Source: a virus
DNA length: 32,275 bases
IMG/VR virus record: IMGVR_UViG_3300030329_005222
Coordinates: 1 to 32,275 of that record
Direction: 5' to 3' (one strand)
Under the pieces are notes generated by a model. That model saw only the letters and a program-made list of their open reading frames with translations. It was not told where the DNA came from and did no database searches. Shown piece after piece: positions 1 to 8,905 of the stretch; positions within the stretch are counted from its first letter, which is position 1; each line of letters begins with the position of its first letter. The position numbers and the translations under genes were made by a program.

Positions 1-99
1 AAATCATGGCAGGAGGATATCAAGCAAAATGGAGAAAAATAAAAAAGAGGGTTTCATGATTATCGTAGGTAAAAAAGACGATAAGGGTGACGAATACGA
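1..99. repeat. Left copy of 99-bp exact terminal repeat
   Basis: Bases 1-99 are identical to 32177-32275. The repeat cuts through coding sequence: it holds the end of a 32-aa ORF and the start of the next gene, with no sign of a special end structure. This is what assembly of a circular or circularly permuted molecule leaves. The unit length is then 32,176 bp. A real short direct terminal repeat is possible but less likely. Confidence 0.9.
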
Positions 100-364
100 A
101 AAAGAAGAAGTGAAAAAAGAGGTCGTTCAAAACAAAAAAGGCGAATTGGTTTTTTCACTTGAAGATTTTGGCGGTTATACGCCTCCTCAGTTGGTTTCTA
201 AATTAGAAGAAGCCAAAGACTCAATTTCAAAAGGTAACGCAAAAGAGGCGATGATTGCGCTAGACAACTGTATCGTTCGAATCACAGGCAAAAAGCTTGA
301 TGAGGAGAAAGAATCAGCAGTTAGTCCTGGCTATGAATTTGAACTCGATAAAGCGTTATCTTAA
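56..364 (+). CDS. Hypothetical head-region protein, 102 aa
   Basis: Highly charged protein with a lysine- and glutamate-rich N-terminus and a probable helical C-terminal half (about residues 40-75). I chose ATG 56 because it overlaps the stop of the preceding 32-aa ORF and has GAGGG a few bases upstream. ATG 29 is an alternative, with AGGAGG 12 bases before it, and would give 111 aa. It lies directly upstream of the scaffold and capsid genes, so a minor structural or assembly role is plausible from position alone. No domain is recognised. Confidence 0.7.
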   Translation: MIIVGKKDDKGDEYEKEEVKKEVVQNKKGELVFSLEDFGGYTPPQLVSKLEEAKDSISKGNAKEAMIALDNCIVRITGKKLDEEKESAVSPGYEFELDKALS

Positions 365-383
365 AAAGTTTTAGGAGGCACTG

Positions 384-1169
384 ATGGCAGAAGACATCCA
401 AGAGGAAGTCAAAGAGGAGCAAGTCGAACAACAAGCCACCCAGATTAATTTTGGGCAAGGGAATGACGTAGACACTCCAAATGACGATGCTGGACAAGTT
501 GAAAGCGGCAATAATTCATGGGAAGGCGATAAGCGATATGAAGAGCATTGGGCGAAAGACCCAAACAAAATGTACGAATCCCTACGCTACCACGAAAAAA
601 GGCAAGGTGACTTTGACAAGCAGATTAATGAGTATAAATCTCAAGTCGAAGAACTTTCTAAATATAAAGACGACTATACGGCTGTAGAAGAATTATTCAA
701 TCACGAACAAATTGGAAACGAGCTATTAGGAGTCATCAATAAATATAGTGCAGGAGAACCAGACCCAAAGGTCGAAGCACCAGCGGCTAATAATCAACAG
801 CTTGAAGAGTTGCTCGCTTGGAAAAGTAATATTGAAAAACAAGCAATAAATAATTACTACACACAACAAGAGCAAGATCAATTCAAAGACATTGATGCAT
901 TAGCAAAGCAATACAATTTGTCATACGACAAAGAACAATTTGTGAAGCACATGAATGACGGTCAAATTCCACGTGAATACTGGAGCCGCTATTTTAAGTC
1001 AGAAGCATTGCCGACAATTTTAAATGCTAACGCTGCTATATCAGCAGAGAACGCATTAAAGAAGTCAGTAAGTACACAAAGTATTGCAACAGGAGCAAAC
1101 AAGCAACGACCAACGGCTGGCGGTGATGCAAATTACCAATCTGCGCTCGATAAATTATTAAATCAATAA
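384..1169 (+). CDS. Probable capsid scaffolding protein
   Basis: 261 aa, very acidic and glutamine-rich at the N-terminus, with predicted coiled-coil stretches around residues 60-110 and 130-165, and a lysine-containing C-terminal tail. This composition, and the position directly before the major capsid gene, are typical of internal scaffolds of podoviruses, which guide coat assembly and then leave or are degraded. A strong AGGAGG ribosome site precedes the ATG. No enzyme motif is seen, so this is not a maturation protease. The call rests on composition and gene order rather than on a recognised sequence family. Confidence 0.75.
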   Translation: MAEDIQEEVKEEQVEQQATQINFGQGNDVDTPNDDAGQVESGNNSWEGDKRYEEHWAKDPNKMYESLRYHEKRQGDFDKQINEYKSQVEELSKYKDDYTAVEELFNHEQIGNELLGVINKYSAGEPDPKVEAPAANNQQLEELLAWKSNIEKQAINNYYTQQEQDQFKDIDALAKQYNLSYDKEQFVKHMNDGQIPREYWSRYFKSEALPTILNANAAISAENALKKSVSTQSIATGANKQRPTAGGDANYQSALDKLLNQ

Positions 1170-1181
1170 GGAGAAATTAAA

Positions 1182-2198
1182 ATGGCTTTATCGGCAGACC
1201 AGCTCAACGAAGCATTAGCAATTGCAAATGATGCAATACGAACTCAGATCCCAGATCAGTTCGGACAGGCTAACGCCTTATTCAACAAATTGAGCAAAAA
1301 ACCAAACTTAGAATACATATCAGGTGGAACAGCAATTAAGCAACCAGTAGAAATTGCAGAGAACCAATCAGAAGGGTTTTATGATGGTGGCTTTGGCGTT
1401 ATCGATACATCAGCTAATCAGCAGTTGTCACACGCATCATTCGACTTTAAATACTTCTACCACAATGTATCTTTTACCTTGGAAGACTTCACTAAAACTG
1501 ACAACACAGCAAACGCAATCAAGTCTTTGATTGTTGCTAAGGTGGAAGGTGCTAAAAATGCAGCAACAAGAACGTTATCAGCAGCTATGTATGGCTCAGG
1601 TTCAGATTCTGATGGCAATGCATTCAATGGATTTTCTGATATCTTTGCTGCAAGTGGAACAGCTTACGGTGGGATCACTAACACTGACCTAGCAGACAGC
1701 ACAACTTGGTTAACTGAGCGTGACACAACCACCAATACAATCAACTATGCTAACTTAAATACGTTGGTGAGAAGATTATTAGGACGTGGCCAACGATACG
1801 GAAACGAAATCGGATCATATGCACCTGACATGATGATCTCTAATTCTTTCGTACAAGCGAAATTCTTAGAGTCTCAGCAATCCAACCAGCGATTTATTGA
1901 TCGGGATGATTTAGAAGCTGGCTTCTCCGGATGTAAATATAATAACATAAGTTGGTATATTGACGAATATTCTCCCGGTAGCGCTGACGGAGCGGCTACA
2001 GATAATGAATTATATATCTTATCAACGCCAACCCTAAAAATGTGCTACAAGTATGGGTTTGAAGGCAAGAATGCGCCAATGGACTACAATTCACGCATTC
2101 CGAACCAAGCAATTCAAACAAATCAAACATTCTTAGTTGGGAACATGGTTTGCTCTTCTCGTCGTTACAATGGAGTATTCACTGCTCTACAAGCGTAG
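1182..2198 (+). CDS. Major capsid protein (HK97-fold type)
   Basis: 338 aa, the expected size for the coat protein of a roughly 32-kb podovirus. The N-terminus is helical. A stretch with FKYFYHNVSFTLEDF near residue 90 and the C-terminal NQTFLVGNMVCSSRRYNGVF pattern resemble coat proteins of the group in which an N-terminal helix is followed by P-domain and A-domain strands. GGAG lies 11 bases before the ATG. It sits between the scaffold and two tandem decoration-type genes, and the base composition is a little less AT-rich than in flanking genes, as often seen for highly expressed coat genes. Function is inferred from size, order and family resemblance. Confidence 0.87.
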   Translation: MALSADQLNEALAIANDAIRTQIPDQFGQANALFNKLSKKPNLEYISGGTAIKQPVEIAENQSEGFYDGGFGVIDTSANQQLSHASFDFKYFYHNVSFTLEDFTKTDNTANAIKSLIVAKVEGAKNAATRTLSAAMYGSGSDSDGNAFNGFSDIFAASGTAYGGITNTDLADSTTWLTERDTTTNTINYANLNTLVRRLLGRGQRYGNEIGSYAPDMMISNSFVQAKFLESQQSNQRFIDRDDLEAGFSGCKYNNISWYIDEYSPGSADGAATDNELYILSTPTLKMCYKYGFEGKNAPMDYNSRIPNQAIQTNQTFLVGNMVCSSRRYNGVFTALQA

Positions 2199-2206
2199 GA
2201 AATATT

Positions 2207-2713
2207 ATGTCATACATACAAACAATTGATGCGGATGATTTAACAAGTACTGGCGTTACACGTAAATATGAGTTAGGCGTGCGATATGTTGACCACTCAT
2301 CAACCGATGCAATTAAGCCTGAATACATGTATATTAAGGCGCATGATGCGTTAACCCAGTATCAACCGTACCAAGTGGGATTAGATTCTGTACCCAATGC
2401 ACATCTGATAACTAAAGCCCCTGTGACAACATCAACAGGTGCAATTGTCGTTGTTCCACAAATCACTATCCCCCTTGGCCGTTATTTTTGGGGGCAAATA
2501 AAAGGCGCAGCCACCGTAACGAGTACAGATACATTTGCTGCTGAAGATTATGCAGAGGTATTAAATGCAGGTACAGGACTAAAGCTCGATGGTGGAGCCT
2601 CTGGATCAACTGTAGAAGCTGGCACAACATTGGCCATTGCCACGGCATCAACTAGCGGTGGAACCACGGCGGTCATATTGTCTGGAAACGAAGTTACAAT
2701 CGCTGCTGCCTAA
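2207..2713 (+). CDS. Capsid decoration-type protein, copy A
   Basis: 168 aa starting at ATG 2207, nine bases after the capsid stop, with AGGA just before. It begins MSYIQTIDADDLTSTGVTRK and is rich in threonine, serine, glycine and valine, with predicted beta structure throughout. It is clearly paralogous to the next gene: both start MSYIQTID and share RYVD, SSTD, VVPQ, YFWGQ, LDGGASGSTVE, GTTL and LSGN in the same order. Placement right after the coat gene suggests a surface cementing or decoration protein. An in-frame extension to 2150 overlaps the capsid gene and is unlikely to be used. Confidence 0.72.
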   Translation: MSYIQTIDADDLTSTGVTRKYELGVRYVDHSSTDAIKPEYMYIKAHDALTQYQPYQVGLDSVPNAHLITKAPVTTSTGAIVVVPQITIPLGRYFWGQIKGAATVTSTDTFAAEDYAEVLNAGTGLKLDGGASGSTVEAGTTLAIATASTSGGTTAVILSGNEVTIAAA

Positions 2714-2738
2714 TAAAATAAAGAAAGGAGAATTTTAA

Positions 2739-3242
2739 ATGTCATATATACAAACTATTGATACAGACTCATTAACAAATACTAGCGTTACACGTGAATA
2801 TGATTTAGGCACTCGTTATGTTGATTACTCATCAACCGATGGGGTTAAATCTGAATATATATATTTGAGAGCGCACACTGGATTAAGCGTCAACATGCCA
2901 TTCCAAGTATCGTTAAGTAATGTGGATGCATCTGCAATCACAACTAAAACGCCTTCTACAACCACAACAGGTGCCATGATTGTCGTTCCACAAGTAGGGG
3001 TTCCTTCAGGGTACTATTTCTGGGGCCAATATAAAGGAAGTGCAACGGTTCTTTGCACTGGCTTTGCTACTGCTGATTTTGCGGAGGTTATTAACAATGG
3101 TACATCTTTCATTCTTGATGGTGGGGCCTCTGGTTCTACTGTAGAGAGTGGCACAACACTAGGTATTGCCACGTCATCAACGTCTGGTGGCCTAGCCACT
3201 TTCATTTTGTCTGGAAACAGAGTGCAGGTCGCTGCTGCATAA
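2739..3242 (+). CDS. Capsid decoration-type protein, copy B
   Basis: 167 aa and collinear with copy A over its full length; well over half the residues look identical by eye. AAGGAG precedes the ATG at good distance. The two copies differ most in the middle (about residues 55-75 and 105-120), while the C-terminal LDGGASGSTVE segment is nearly unchanged, which suggests a common lattice contact with divergent exposed surfaces. The stop is followed by a strong hairpin at 3254-3277. The function is inferred from gene order, since no named domain is recognised. Confidence 0.72.
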   Translation: MSYIQTIDTDSLTNTSVTREYDLGTRYVDYSSTDGVKSEYIYLRAHTGLSVNMPFQVSLSNVDASAITTKTPSTTTTGAMIVVPQVGVPSGYYFWGQYKGSATVLCTGFATADFAEVINNGTSFILDGGASGSTVESGTTLGIATSSTSGGLATFILSGNRVQVAAA

Positions 3243-3253
3243 ATAATTATTTT

Positions 3254-3277
3254 GGGTAGTAACTTTGGTTGCTACCC
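3254..3277 (+). other. Strong intergenic hairpin
   Basis: The arms GGGTAGTAAC (3254-3263) and GTTGCTACCC (3268-3277) pair over ten bases with one G-T pair around the loop TTTG. No T-run follows, so this is not a standard intrinsic terminator. It may act as a transcript stabiliser, processing site or partial terminator that sets the ratio of decoration proteins to downstream fibre proteins. The next ORF's upstream TTG lies inside the hairpin. Confidence 0.6.
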
Positions 3278-3289
3278 ACTCAACAAGCT

Positions 3290-3691
3290 ATGTCATATAA
3301 AGGAATTTTTGCAAACGAAGGAGAAAAATATTTTGCCGCGTCAGGAGCCGGGACGAAAGTCGATCCGTATATCCCTGAGCTGACGACATCTCTTACACCA
3401 GATGAAAAAATAGACTCCGTTACGAATTTTAACGTGTCTGTTGGTACCACATCGACAGCCGTGAGGGGATCAAGCACAGACCGTGTGATGGTGGCATTGG
3501 TCAATGATTCAGATGCAGTCATATATATTGCATTGGGCGAAGCTGCAACCATCAACAATGGCATACGGTTAAATGCAAATGGGGGCAGTATCGTTATAGT
3601 GAATCCAACGTGGACAGGCACAATTAACGCAATCGCTACAATTGCAAGCAGTACATTGGTTGGTGTTGATGGAGCTAAAGCAAGCTCGTGA
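3290..3691 (+). CDS. Putative head or fibre-associated structural protein
   Basis: 133 aa from ATG 3290. A TTG at 3270 lies in frame seven codons earlier but inside a hairpin. Neither start has a clear ribosome site. The body has predicted beta strands (VMVALVNDSDAVIYIALGEA and NGGSIVIVNPTWTGTI) like small phage surface proteins with one jelly-roll-like domain. Its end overlaps the GTG start of the fibre gene at 3688. Position between decoration proteins and a fibre suggests a capsid-surface or fibre-anchoring role. I do not recognise a family with confidence. Confidence 0.62.
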   Translation: MSYKGIFANEGEKYFAASGAGTKVDPYIPELTTSLTPDEKIDSVTNFNVSVGTTSTAVRGSSTDRVMVALVNDSDAVIYIALGEAATINNGIRLNANGGSIVIVNPTWTGTINAIATIASSTLVGVDGAKASS

Positions 3692-5085
3692 CACGTATAT
3701 ACAACCCAGTCGCACTAGAGCCAGATGAAAACACTTTCATTTCAGAATTGGCATTTGCGACTGGCACAGGTGTATTAAGCGCAACCCGAAACGATGGAGT
3801 TGAACTCACCGAATCCTTAGACGGAAGATACGTTACTTCTAATGATTATTTGAGTTCAGCATCATTTAATACTGGGGATGGTGTTTTGACATTAACGAGG
3901 ACAGATACCGGAACAGTTACAGTTGATCTTGACGGGCGGTACTCTACAAACGATACGTTTGTAAATGCAGCTTCATTTGATTCAGGGACAAGAGTTTTAA
4001 CTTTGACCCTGAATGATGCTTCAACGGTAACTGTTACCATTTCGGAGAGTGCAGACACTAACACATTTGTTAACGCAGCGTCATTTGATTCAGATACGGG
4101 AACGCTCACATTGACTAGAAATGATGCGGCAACTGTAACCTCCGATTTAGATGGGCGATATGTTCCATTTGATTTGACTATTCCCAGTCCTTCATACGCA
4201 CTTAATGACTACACTTCAACAGGATTTTTTTCAGTTGATAAAAACGCATCAAATCTACCAACGGGGATGCCCTCCTGGATCGATAAGCTCGTTTTGCACG
4301 TCAACCAAACCGGGGAATACAACGGAACTCAAACATTGTATACAGCCAATGGAACCGCAACTTCTGAATTTGGGCGTATTTATTATAGGAAATGGGAAGA
4401 TGCAGCAGGTATTAATTGGTCGCCCTGGACTGAAATTAATGTTGGTGGAATATCTGGAGATCTGAAAACATCTTATGCTGCTGCTGATTTGGATTCGGCC
4501 ACTTTTAGAGAAACTGGGTATTGGGCGTTAGGAGCTAAAGGCGCAGCCACATCTTGGCCTTCCGATTTATCTTCCACGTCTGATTTTAATATTTTGCAGA
4601 CGATTCGATCTGGTTCAAGTGGTGCCGGGCAGCAAAAAATCATGTGTGCAGATTATGATACAAGCTCAAACCCTGGAACTCATATACAAGAATGGAAAAG
4701 AGTCTTCGATATCTATAATGAGACAGATTGGTTCGAGTATCAGTTCCAAGGAATGCCCATTAGCAAAGAAGTATATAAAACGACGGAATACAATTTGTAC
4801 ACGCATGGGAATAACCCAGATACGTCAAACACCCGTGCATACTATGTAACGCTGAGTGGACACTCAATGTCGCTTTATGGGTTTAGTGGAGGGTATCGAG
4901 AAGGCCAGTTGATTCGGATTTTTAGGGAAACAAATTCCACATCCGTGACAATCAACATTTATGCGAATTCTTATTATGCCACTCAACCGATATATTTGCG
5001 GAATGGGGGATCATCATTGACTTTGACAAGTTATCAATCGGCAGAGTTCATCTATCATAACAATATTTGGTTTCAGCAATATTGA
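3688..5085 (+). CDS. Repeat-containing fibre with pyocin-knob-like domain
   Basis: 465 aa from a GTG overlapping the upstream stop. The N-terminal third holds four imperfect repeats of about 30-35 residues, with a core like ASFNTGDGVLTLTR followed by VDLDGRY, a common phage fibre shaft repeat. About residues 165-255 look like a pyocin-knob domain (YNGTQTLYTANG, RIYYRKWEDA, WSPWTEI). The rest is beta-rich and ends in aromatic residues. Such proteins bind surface glycans. Its place within the head module, far from the large tail fibre at 11310, suggests either a capsid fibre or a second receptor-binding fibre. Confidence 0.75.
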   Translation: MTRIYNPVALEPDENTFISELAFATGTGVLSATRNDGVELTESLDGRYVTSNDYLSSASFNTGDGVLTLTRTDTGTVTVDLDGRYSTNDTFVNAASFDSGTRVLTLTLNDASTVTVTISESADTNTFVNAASFDSDTGTLTLTRNDAATVTSDLDGRYVPFDLTIPSPSYALNDYTSTGFFSVDKNASNLPTGMPSWIDKLVLHVNQTGEYNGTQTLYTANGTATSEFGRIYYRKWEDAAGINWSPWTEINVGGISGDLKTSYAAADLDSATFRETGYWALGAKGAATSWPSDLSSTSDFNILQTIRSGSSGAGQQKIMCADYDTSSNPGTHIQEWKRVFDIYNETDWFEYQFQGMPISKEVYKTTEYNLYTHGNNPDTSNTRAYYVTLSGHSMSLYGFSGGYREGQLIRIFRETNSTSVTINIYANSYYATQPIYLRNGGSSLTLTSYQSAEFIYHNNIWFQQY

Positions 5086-5100
5086 GGGAGTTATAAAAAA

Positions 5101-6030
5101 ATGATACTAAGCGAAGTTTTAGACAGAATTAATACAGCGTTAGGAATGCCAGACGATCTGACAGGAAAAAATGCAAATGAGCTATTCACAAATAAGCGTA
5201 TTGTAGAGCAGCTTAAAAATGCATTGGATACATATGCCTCAACAGTTAAAGGTATTGAGGATATTTTTAGTACATCGTTAGGCTTAAATACACGAGTGGC
5301 AACAGGCCCATCAGATGCTATACGCTCACAAGCATACAGATTTATGTACATATGGAGAGATGGACGAAAATACCCATTAAATTACAAAGATCTAAACAAA
5401 GTTAATAGTGAGTTTCCTTATGGCACTTACGCAGGAATACCACGTTTTTTTAGTGTATGGAATGACGAAATAACGATCTATCCTGACAATAGTGGATCAC
5501 CAAACACGACAACGTTAAACGGGGATATTAATGACGCCACTACGACAATCACAGTAACCTCAACAGATGGGTTTCCCGAACTTAACGGGAGATTTACAAT
5601 TGGGACAGAAAAAATACGATACACGCATAAAACAAGCACGACATTTACTGGGTGCACACGTGGTTCTGAAGGGACTACGGCAGCGTCTCATGTAGGTGGT
5701 GTAACCGTAAGTGAAAATAATTTAATTGTGTACTACAGAAAAAAGCATTTTGTTATCACAGTTGACGCTAACGATAACATTTCACAGGCACAGCTAGATA
5801 AAGAAATGGAAATACCTGATGAGCACGTTGATCCAATTGTATCAATGGTTGCCTATAAATTATTATCGAAAATTGATGCAGAACGAGCTCAACCTTACAA
5901 AATTGACGCAGCAGCATTTTATCAGCAAGCTAAACGGGATATACAGGCCGGATACGGACAAATTGTTAATGGATCAATGATTGGACAAGCCTATGATTGG
6001 GAATTAAGTAACGCAGGAGTAAATCTTTGA
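5101..6030 (+). CDS. Head-tail adaptor (gp4/connector-like) with inserted beta domain
   Basis: 309 aa. The helical N-terminus (ILSEVLDRINTALGMP) and helical C-terminus (DPIVSMVAYKLLSKIDAERA, then FYQQAKRDIQAGYGQIV) match the pattern of podovirus adaptor proteins that dock under the portal. Between them, near residues 140-200, lies a beta-rich insert with GDINDATTTITVTSTDGFP and IGTEKIRYT, a segment frequently found in phage adaptors and fibres. GAGGGAG precedes the ATG. The gene is followed by a four-base overlap into the tail-hub-like gene, the usual adaptor then hub order in podoviruses. Confidence 0.75.
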   Translation: MILSEVLDRINTALGMPDDLTGKNANELFTNKRIVEQLKNALDTYASTVKGIEDIFSTSLGLNTRVATGPSDAIRSQAYRFMYIWRDGRKYPLNYKDLNKVNSEFPYGTYAGIPRFFSVWNDEITIYPDNSGSPNTTTLNGDINDATTTITVTSTDGFPELNGRFTIGTEKIRYTHKTSTTFTGCTRGSEGTTAASHVGGVTVSENNLIVYYRKKHFVITVDANDNISQAQLDKEMEIPDEHVDPIVSMVAYKLLSKIDAERAQPYKIDAAAFYQQAKRDIQAGYGQIVNGSMIGQAYDWELSNAGVNL

Positions 6031-7808
6031 CCTTTTCACTTGAATCGTACCAGTCTAAGGGGTTAAGGGATGACAAGGGGCGCAAGTTCGTACCTCAAGA
6101 TTATTTTTACAATATTGAAAACATGAACTATGACAGCATCACAGGATGTCAAAGAATTAAAGCTCCGAGCGTTGAGTACAATGTTGGATCAGAACGAATC
6201 GATGGCATAACGCAGTTTAGATATATCGATACAGCAGGACAATTTCAAACAGAAAATGTATGTGTTCAAAATGGAAATGTAATCAAAGACTTTCTTACAA
6301 GTCCCGTGACTGTACACACTGGTCTTACAGCTCAAAAAAAATGCACGTTTGGAATCTTAAACGACAAGTTATTTATCTCTAACGGCACAGATTTTCCAGT
6401 TGTGTATGACGGAACGTATGTTAAACAAATGGGTGCGCCAACAGCAAAAGATTTAGGTACAAGTGGCGTTTTAACAGGAGCGTATTATTATGCAATGACA
6501 TATATTGTTGATGGCGTTGAGGTTGTCTTAGGCACAGTGTCAAACACAGTGACCGTATCAAACGAAACAATTGACTTAGATATCCCTGTAGGAATTGCAA
6601 CGACAACAAAACGCAAGATATATCGTACAGATGCCAATGGTTCTCAGCTCAAGTTATTGACTACTATCGCTGACAACACCACGCTCACTTACTCAGATAA
6701 TAACGCTGACGGAACGCTCGGCGTAAATATACCTGCAACCAACAGTGAATGTCCTAAACCACAGTTTATTACGGTTAAAGACGAAAAATTAATTGGGGCA
6801 GTACATGCTGCTCGCCCGAATTACTTGTACGTTACAGAGGTAGAGGTTGAGGTGTTTTTTACAACGTCAGGCGTTTACGATGTATCGGGTGTCGGCAATG
6901 ACAACACAGCGTTAACTGGTTTGATGCAAGATTACGATCAAATTGTTGTTTTTTCAGAGCGTCATATCTATCTGGCGAAAACACAAGATCAGGTTGCGCA
7001 AGTACAGCAAACAACGTCAAATGTCGGATGCAGTGATGGGTTTAGTATAGCTAGAATCCCTGAAAACGATATATTACCAGGCGGGATAATGTTTGTGTCT
7101 AATTTGTTTGATGTCCGTATTTTTAGCGGTAACATAGCGACAAATCTAGCCACCTCTTTTGATAACTTACGGACAAATAATTACTCAATTCAACTCAATA
7201 AAACTAATTTTGCGAATGAGTTAAGGGGCAATCCACTACATGCAGCCTTTCATGATTACAAATATCACCTGATCGCCGAGAACTTTATTTATGTCTATGA
7301 CATACGGATTAGTGGGTGGACGAAGTATTTAATTAGCACTGACAGCTATAGCCCGACATATTGGGTTGTTGATACATTAGGCGGAGACTTATACATTTCG
7401 CAAAAAACAGAAGGGATTGTGGAGAAGATGTACAACGCCACGACATATCGAGGTGAAGAATTAACGGCGTTCTTTGAGACACCTGAAATTGCGGTCGATG
7501 TTTTAGATAAATACTTTTCAGCGTTATATATCTATTATGAAAAAACAGGGACAAATACAATATCGGCACTGGTAACAATCAATTCGACACAGACTAAAAC
7601 TGCAACTATATCGTTTGATGGAGCCTACTATGACGGGGCCTACTACGATCAAACGTACTACGAGACAACCGACGATGAAGAAGATTATAGCCTGATACAC
7701 ATTGACCGCTATGGTAAATGGTTGCGATTTAGAATTTCAACACAAACGCAGGCAAGTATAAAAGGCTGGAAACTAGTAGGAAGGGCTATAACCAATAAAG
7801 AACTATGA
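6027..7808 (+). CDS. Tail hub/stabilisation protein, probable beta-propeller
   Basis: 593 aa from a TTG overlapping the previous TGA, with GGAG seven bases upstream. Repeated beta motifs (FGILNDKLFISNGTDFPVVYDG, split here as FGILNDKLFI and NGTDFPVVYDG, then KLIGAVHAARPNYLYVTEV and IVVFSERHIYLAK) resemble the propeller-like tail stabilisation proteins of short-tailed phages that follow the adaptor. Near residue 530 there is a YYDGAYYDQTYYE-type tyrosine repeat. Gene order between adaptor and ejection proteins supports this. I infer it forms the short tail tube's distal hub or plug, and it overlaps the next gene by four bases. Confidence 0.72.
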   Translation: MTFSLESYQSKGLRDDKGRKFVPQDYFYNIENMNYDSITGCQRIKAPSVEYNVGSERIDGITQFRYIDTAGQFQTENVCVQNGNVIKDFLTSPVTVHTGLTAQKKCTFGILNDKLFISNGTDFPVVYDGTYVKQMGAPTAKDLGTSGVLTGAYYYAMTYIVDGVEVVLGTVSNTVTVSNETIDLDIPVGIATTTKRKIYRTDANGSQLKLLTTIADNTTLTYSDNNADGTLGVNIPATNSECPKPQFITVKDEKLIGAVHAARPNYLYVTEVEVEVFFTTSGVYDVSGVGNDNTALTGLMQDYDQIVVFSERHIYLAKTQDQVAQVQQTTSNVGCSDGFSIARIPENDILPGGIMFVSNLFDVRIFSGNIATNLATSFDNLRTNNYSIQLNKTNFANELRGNPLHAAFHDYKYHLIAENFIYVYDIRISGWTKYLISTDSYSPTYWVVDTLGGDLYISQKTEGIVEKMYNATTYRGEELTAFFETPEIAVDVLDKYFSALYIYYEKTGTNTISALVTINSTQTKTATISFDGAYYDGAYYDQTYYETTDDEEDYSLIHIDRYGKWLRFRISTQTQASIKGWKLVGRAITNKEL

Positions 7809-8275
7809 CTCAAATCCAAACTGAAATGCATAAAATCTTGGATAATGCGGAGGCTATTATAGCAACAGGTGAGCCAGTTGAGATGCCCCTTAAACACACT
7901 TTTACTGATGGCATGTATATTCGAGAAATATTTATGCCGGCAGGAACCTTACTCACAAGTCGCATACACAAAACAAACCATCCGTTTGTTGTCACAAGAG
8001 GAAAATGCATTGTTTATAACGGAAATAAAATAGAAACGATTACTGCGCCGCACACTGGTATAACCGAGCCTGGAACAAGACGACTTTTATATATAGAAGA
8101 AGATACGAACTGGATCACTTATCATGCAACAAAGCTTACTAATGTTGATGAAATAGAAAATGAAATATTAGAAAAGCGAAATAATGATCTTTTAGATCAA
8201 GACTTATATAAAAAGTTCAATAAAATTAACACTCAAAACAATACGTATATAAAAAATAAGGAGGAATTAGAATGA
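7805..8275 (+). CDS. Small cupin-like virion-region protein
   Basis: 156 aa. Residues 20-115 fit a single cupin barrel: HTFTDGMYIREIFMPAGTLL, then SRIHKTNHPFVVTRGKCIVY and ITAPHTGITEPGTRRLLYIE, with H-x-x-x-H spacing near IHKTNH. Similar one-domain cupins occur in tail-region operons of many phages, with no clear enzymatic role. A metal ion could bind, but the histidine set is incomplete. The C-terminal 40 residues are charged and probably helical. Start and stop overlap both neighbours, which shows it belongs to the structural operon. Confidence 0.7.
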   Translation: MTQIQTEMHKILDNAEAIIATGEPVEMPLKHTFTDGMYIREIFMPAGTLLTSRIHKTNHPFVVTRGKCIVYNGNKIETITAPHTGITEPGTRRLLYIEEDTNWITYHATKLTNVDEIENEILEKRNNDLLDQDLYKKFNKINTQNNTYIKNKEELE

Positions 8276-8895
8276 GTTTTGCAGCGATAGGGGGAGCAGT
8301 GGTTGGTGGAGTAGTTGCAGGGGAATACGCAAAAAGCACACAAAAAAGTGCACAATCAGCACAACAACAGGCACTTACAGATCAACAAGCGTTTCAGCAA
8401 CAACAATTAGAAAAACAATTAGCACAACAAAAAGCACTTGCAGAACAGCAGCTATTAGGTGTTCAGGCAGGGCAGGAAGAAGCATTACAAAGAGCTATAG
8501 AAGCTGGCCAAACAGCAGAGCAGCAATTTATGACGGCAACCGAAGGACGGCCAGAGGGAATTAGTCGATTACAACAAATATTAAGAGAACGAGCTTTGCC
8601 AGAACAGCAACAAGCCCTTAAAAGAACAAAACTTGCACAACAACAGGCAGGTGTTAGAGGCCCAGAAGCGGCACTTCAGTCAGCAATGGCAGCTGGACGT
8701 TTAGGTAGAGAGTTAGGATTAGATGTTGAAAAACTAGGTATTGAAGAAGAATTAAGGAGACAGCGTAGTCGTGAACAAGTAGCCGCCCAAAAACAACTTG
8801 CTGCATTACAGCAACAACTAGCCCCAGTTCAAAAATATCAAAAAGTACCAACCGATAACCCACTAGCTGCTGGGATATTTAAGATGAAAGGTTAA
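8272..8895 (+). CDS. Probable DNA ejection (internal virion) protein 1
   Basis: 207 aa with a small glycine-rich hydrophobic N-terminus (IGGAVVGGVVAG) followed by long, alanine- and glutamine-rich helical sequence (residues 25-190). This composition, size and place before two further helical proteins match the gp7-type ejection proteins of short-tailed phages, which leave the capsid and help build a channel through the host envelope. AAGGAGG lies before the ATG, which overlaps the cupin gene. Glutamine codons are strikingly dense. The call is by composition and position. Confidence 0.68.
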   Translation: MSFAAIGGAVVGGVVAGEYAKSTQKSAQSAQQQALTDQQAFQQQQLEKQLAQQKALAEQQLLGVQAGQEEALQRAIEAGQTAEQQFMTATEGRPEGISRLQQILRERALPEQQQALKRTKLAQQQAGVRGPEAALQSAMAAGRLGRELGLDVEKLGIEEELRRQRSREQVAAQKQLAALQQQLAPVQKYQKVPTDNPLAAGIFKMKG

Positions 8896-8905
8896 GGAGA
8901 ATAAA

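Noticed and set aside
1-99. Genuine short direct terminal repeat of a linear virion genome
   Set aside because: Exactly 99 bp, mid-gene, with no packaging-site features; circular closure of an assembly explains it more simply.
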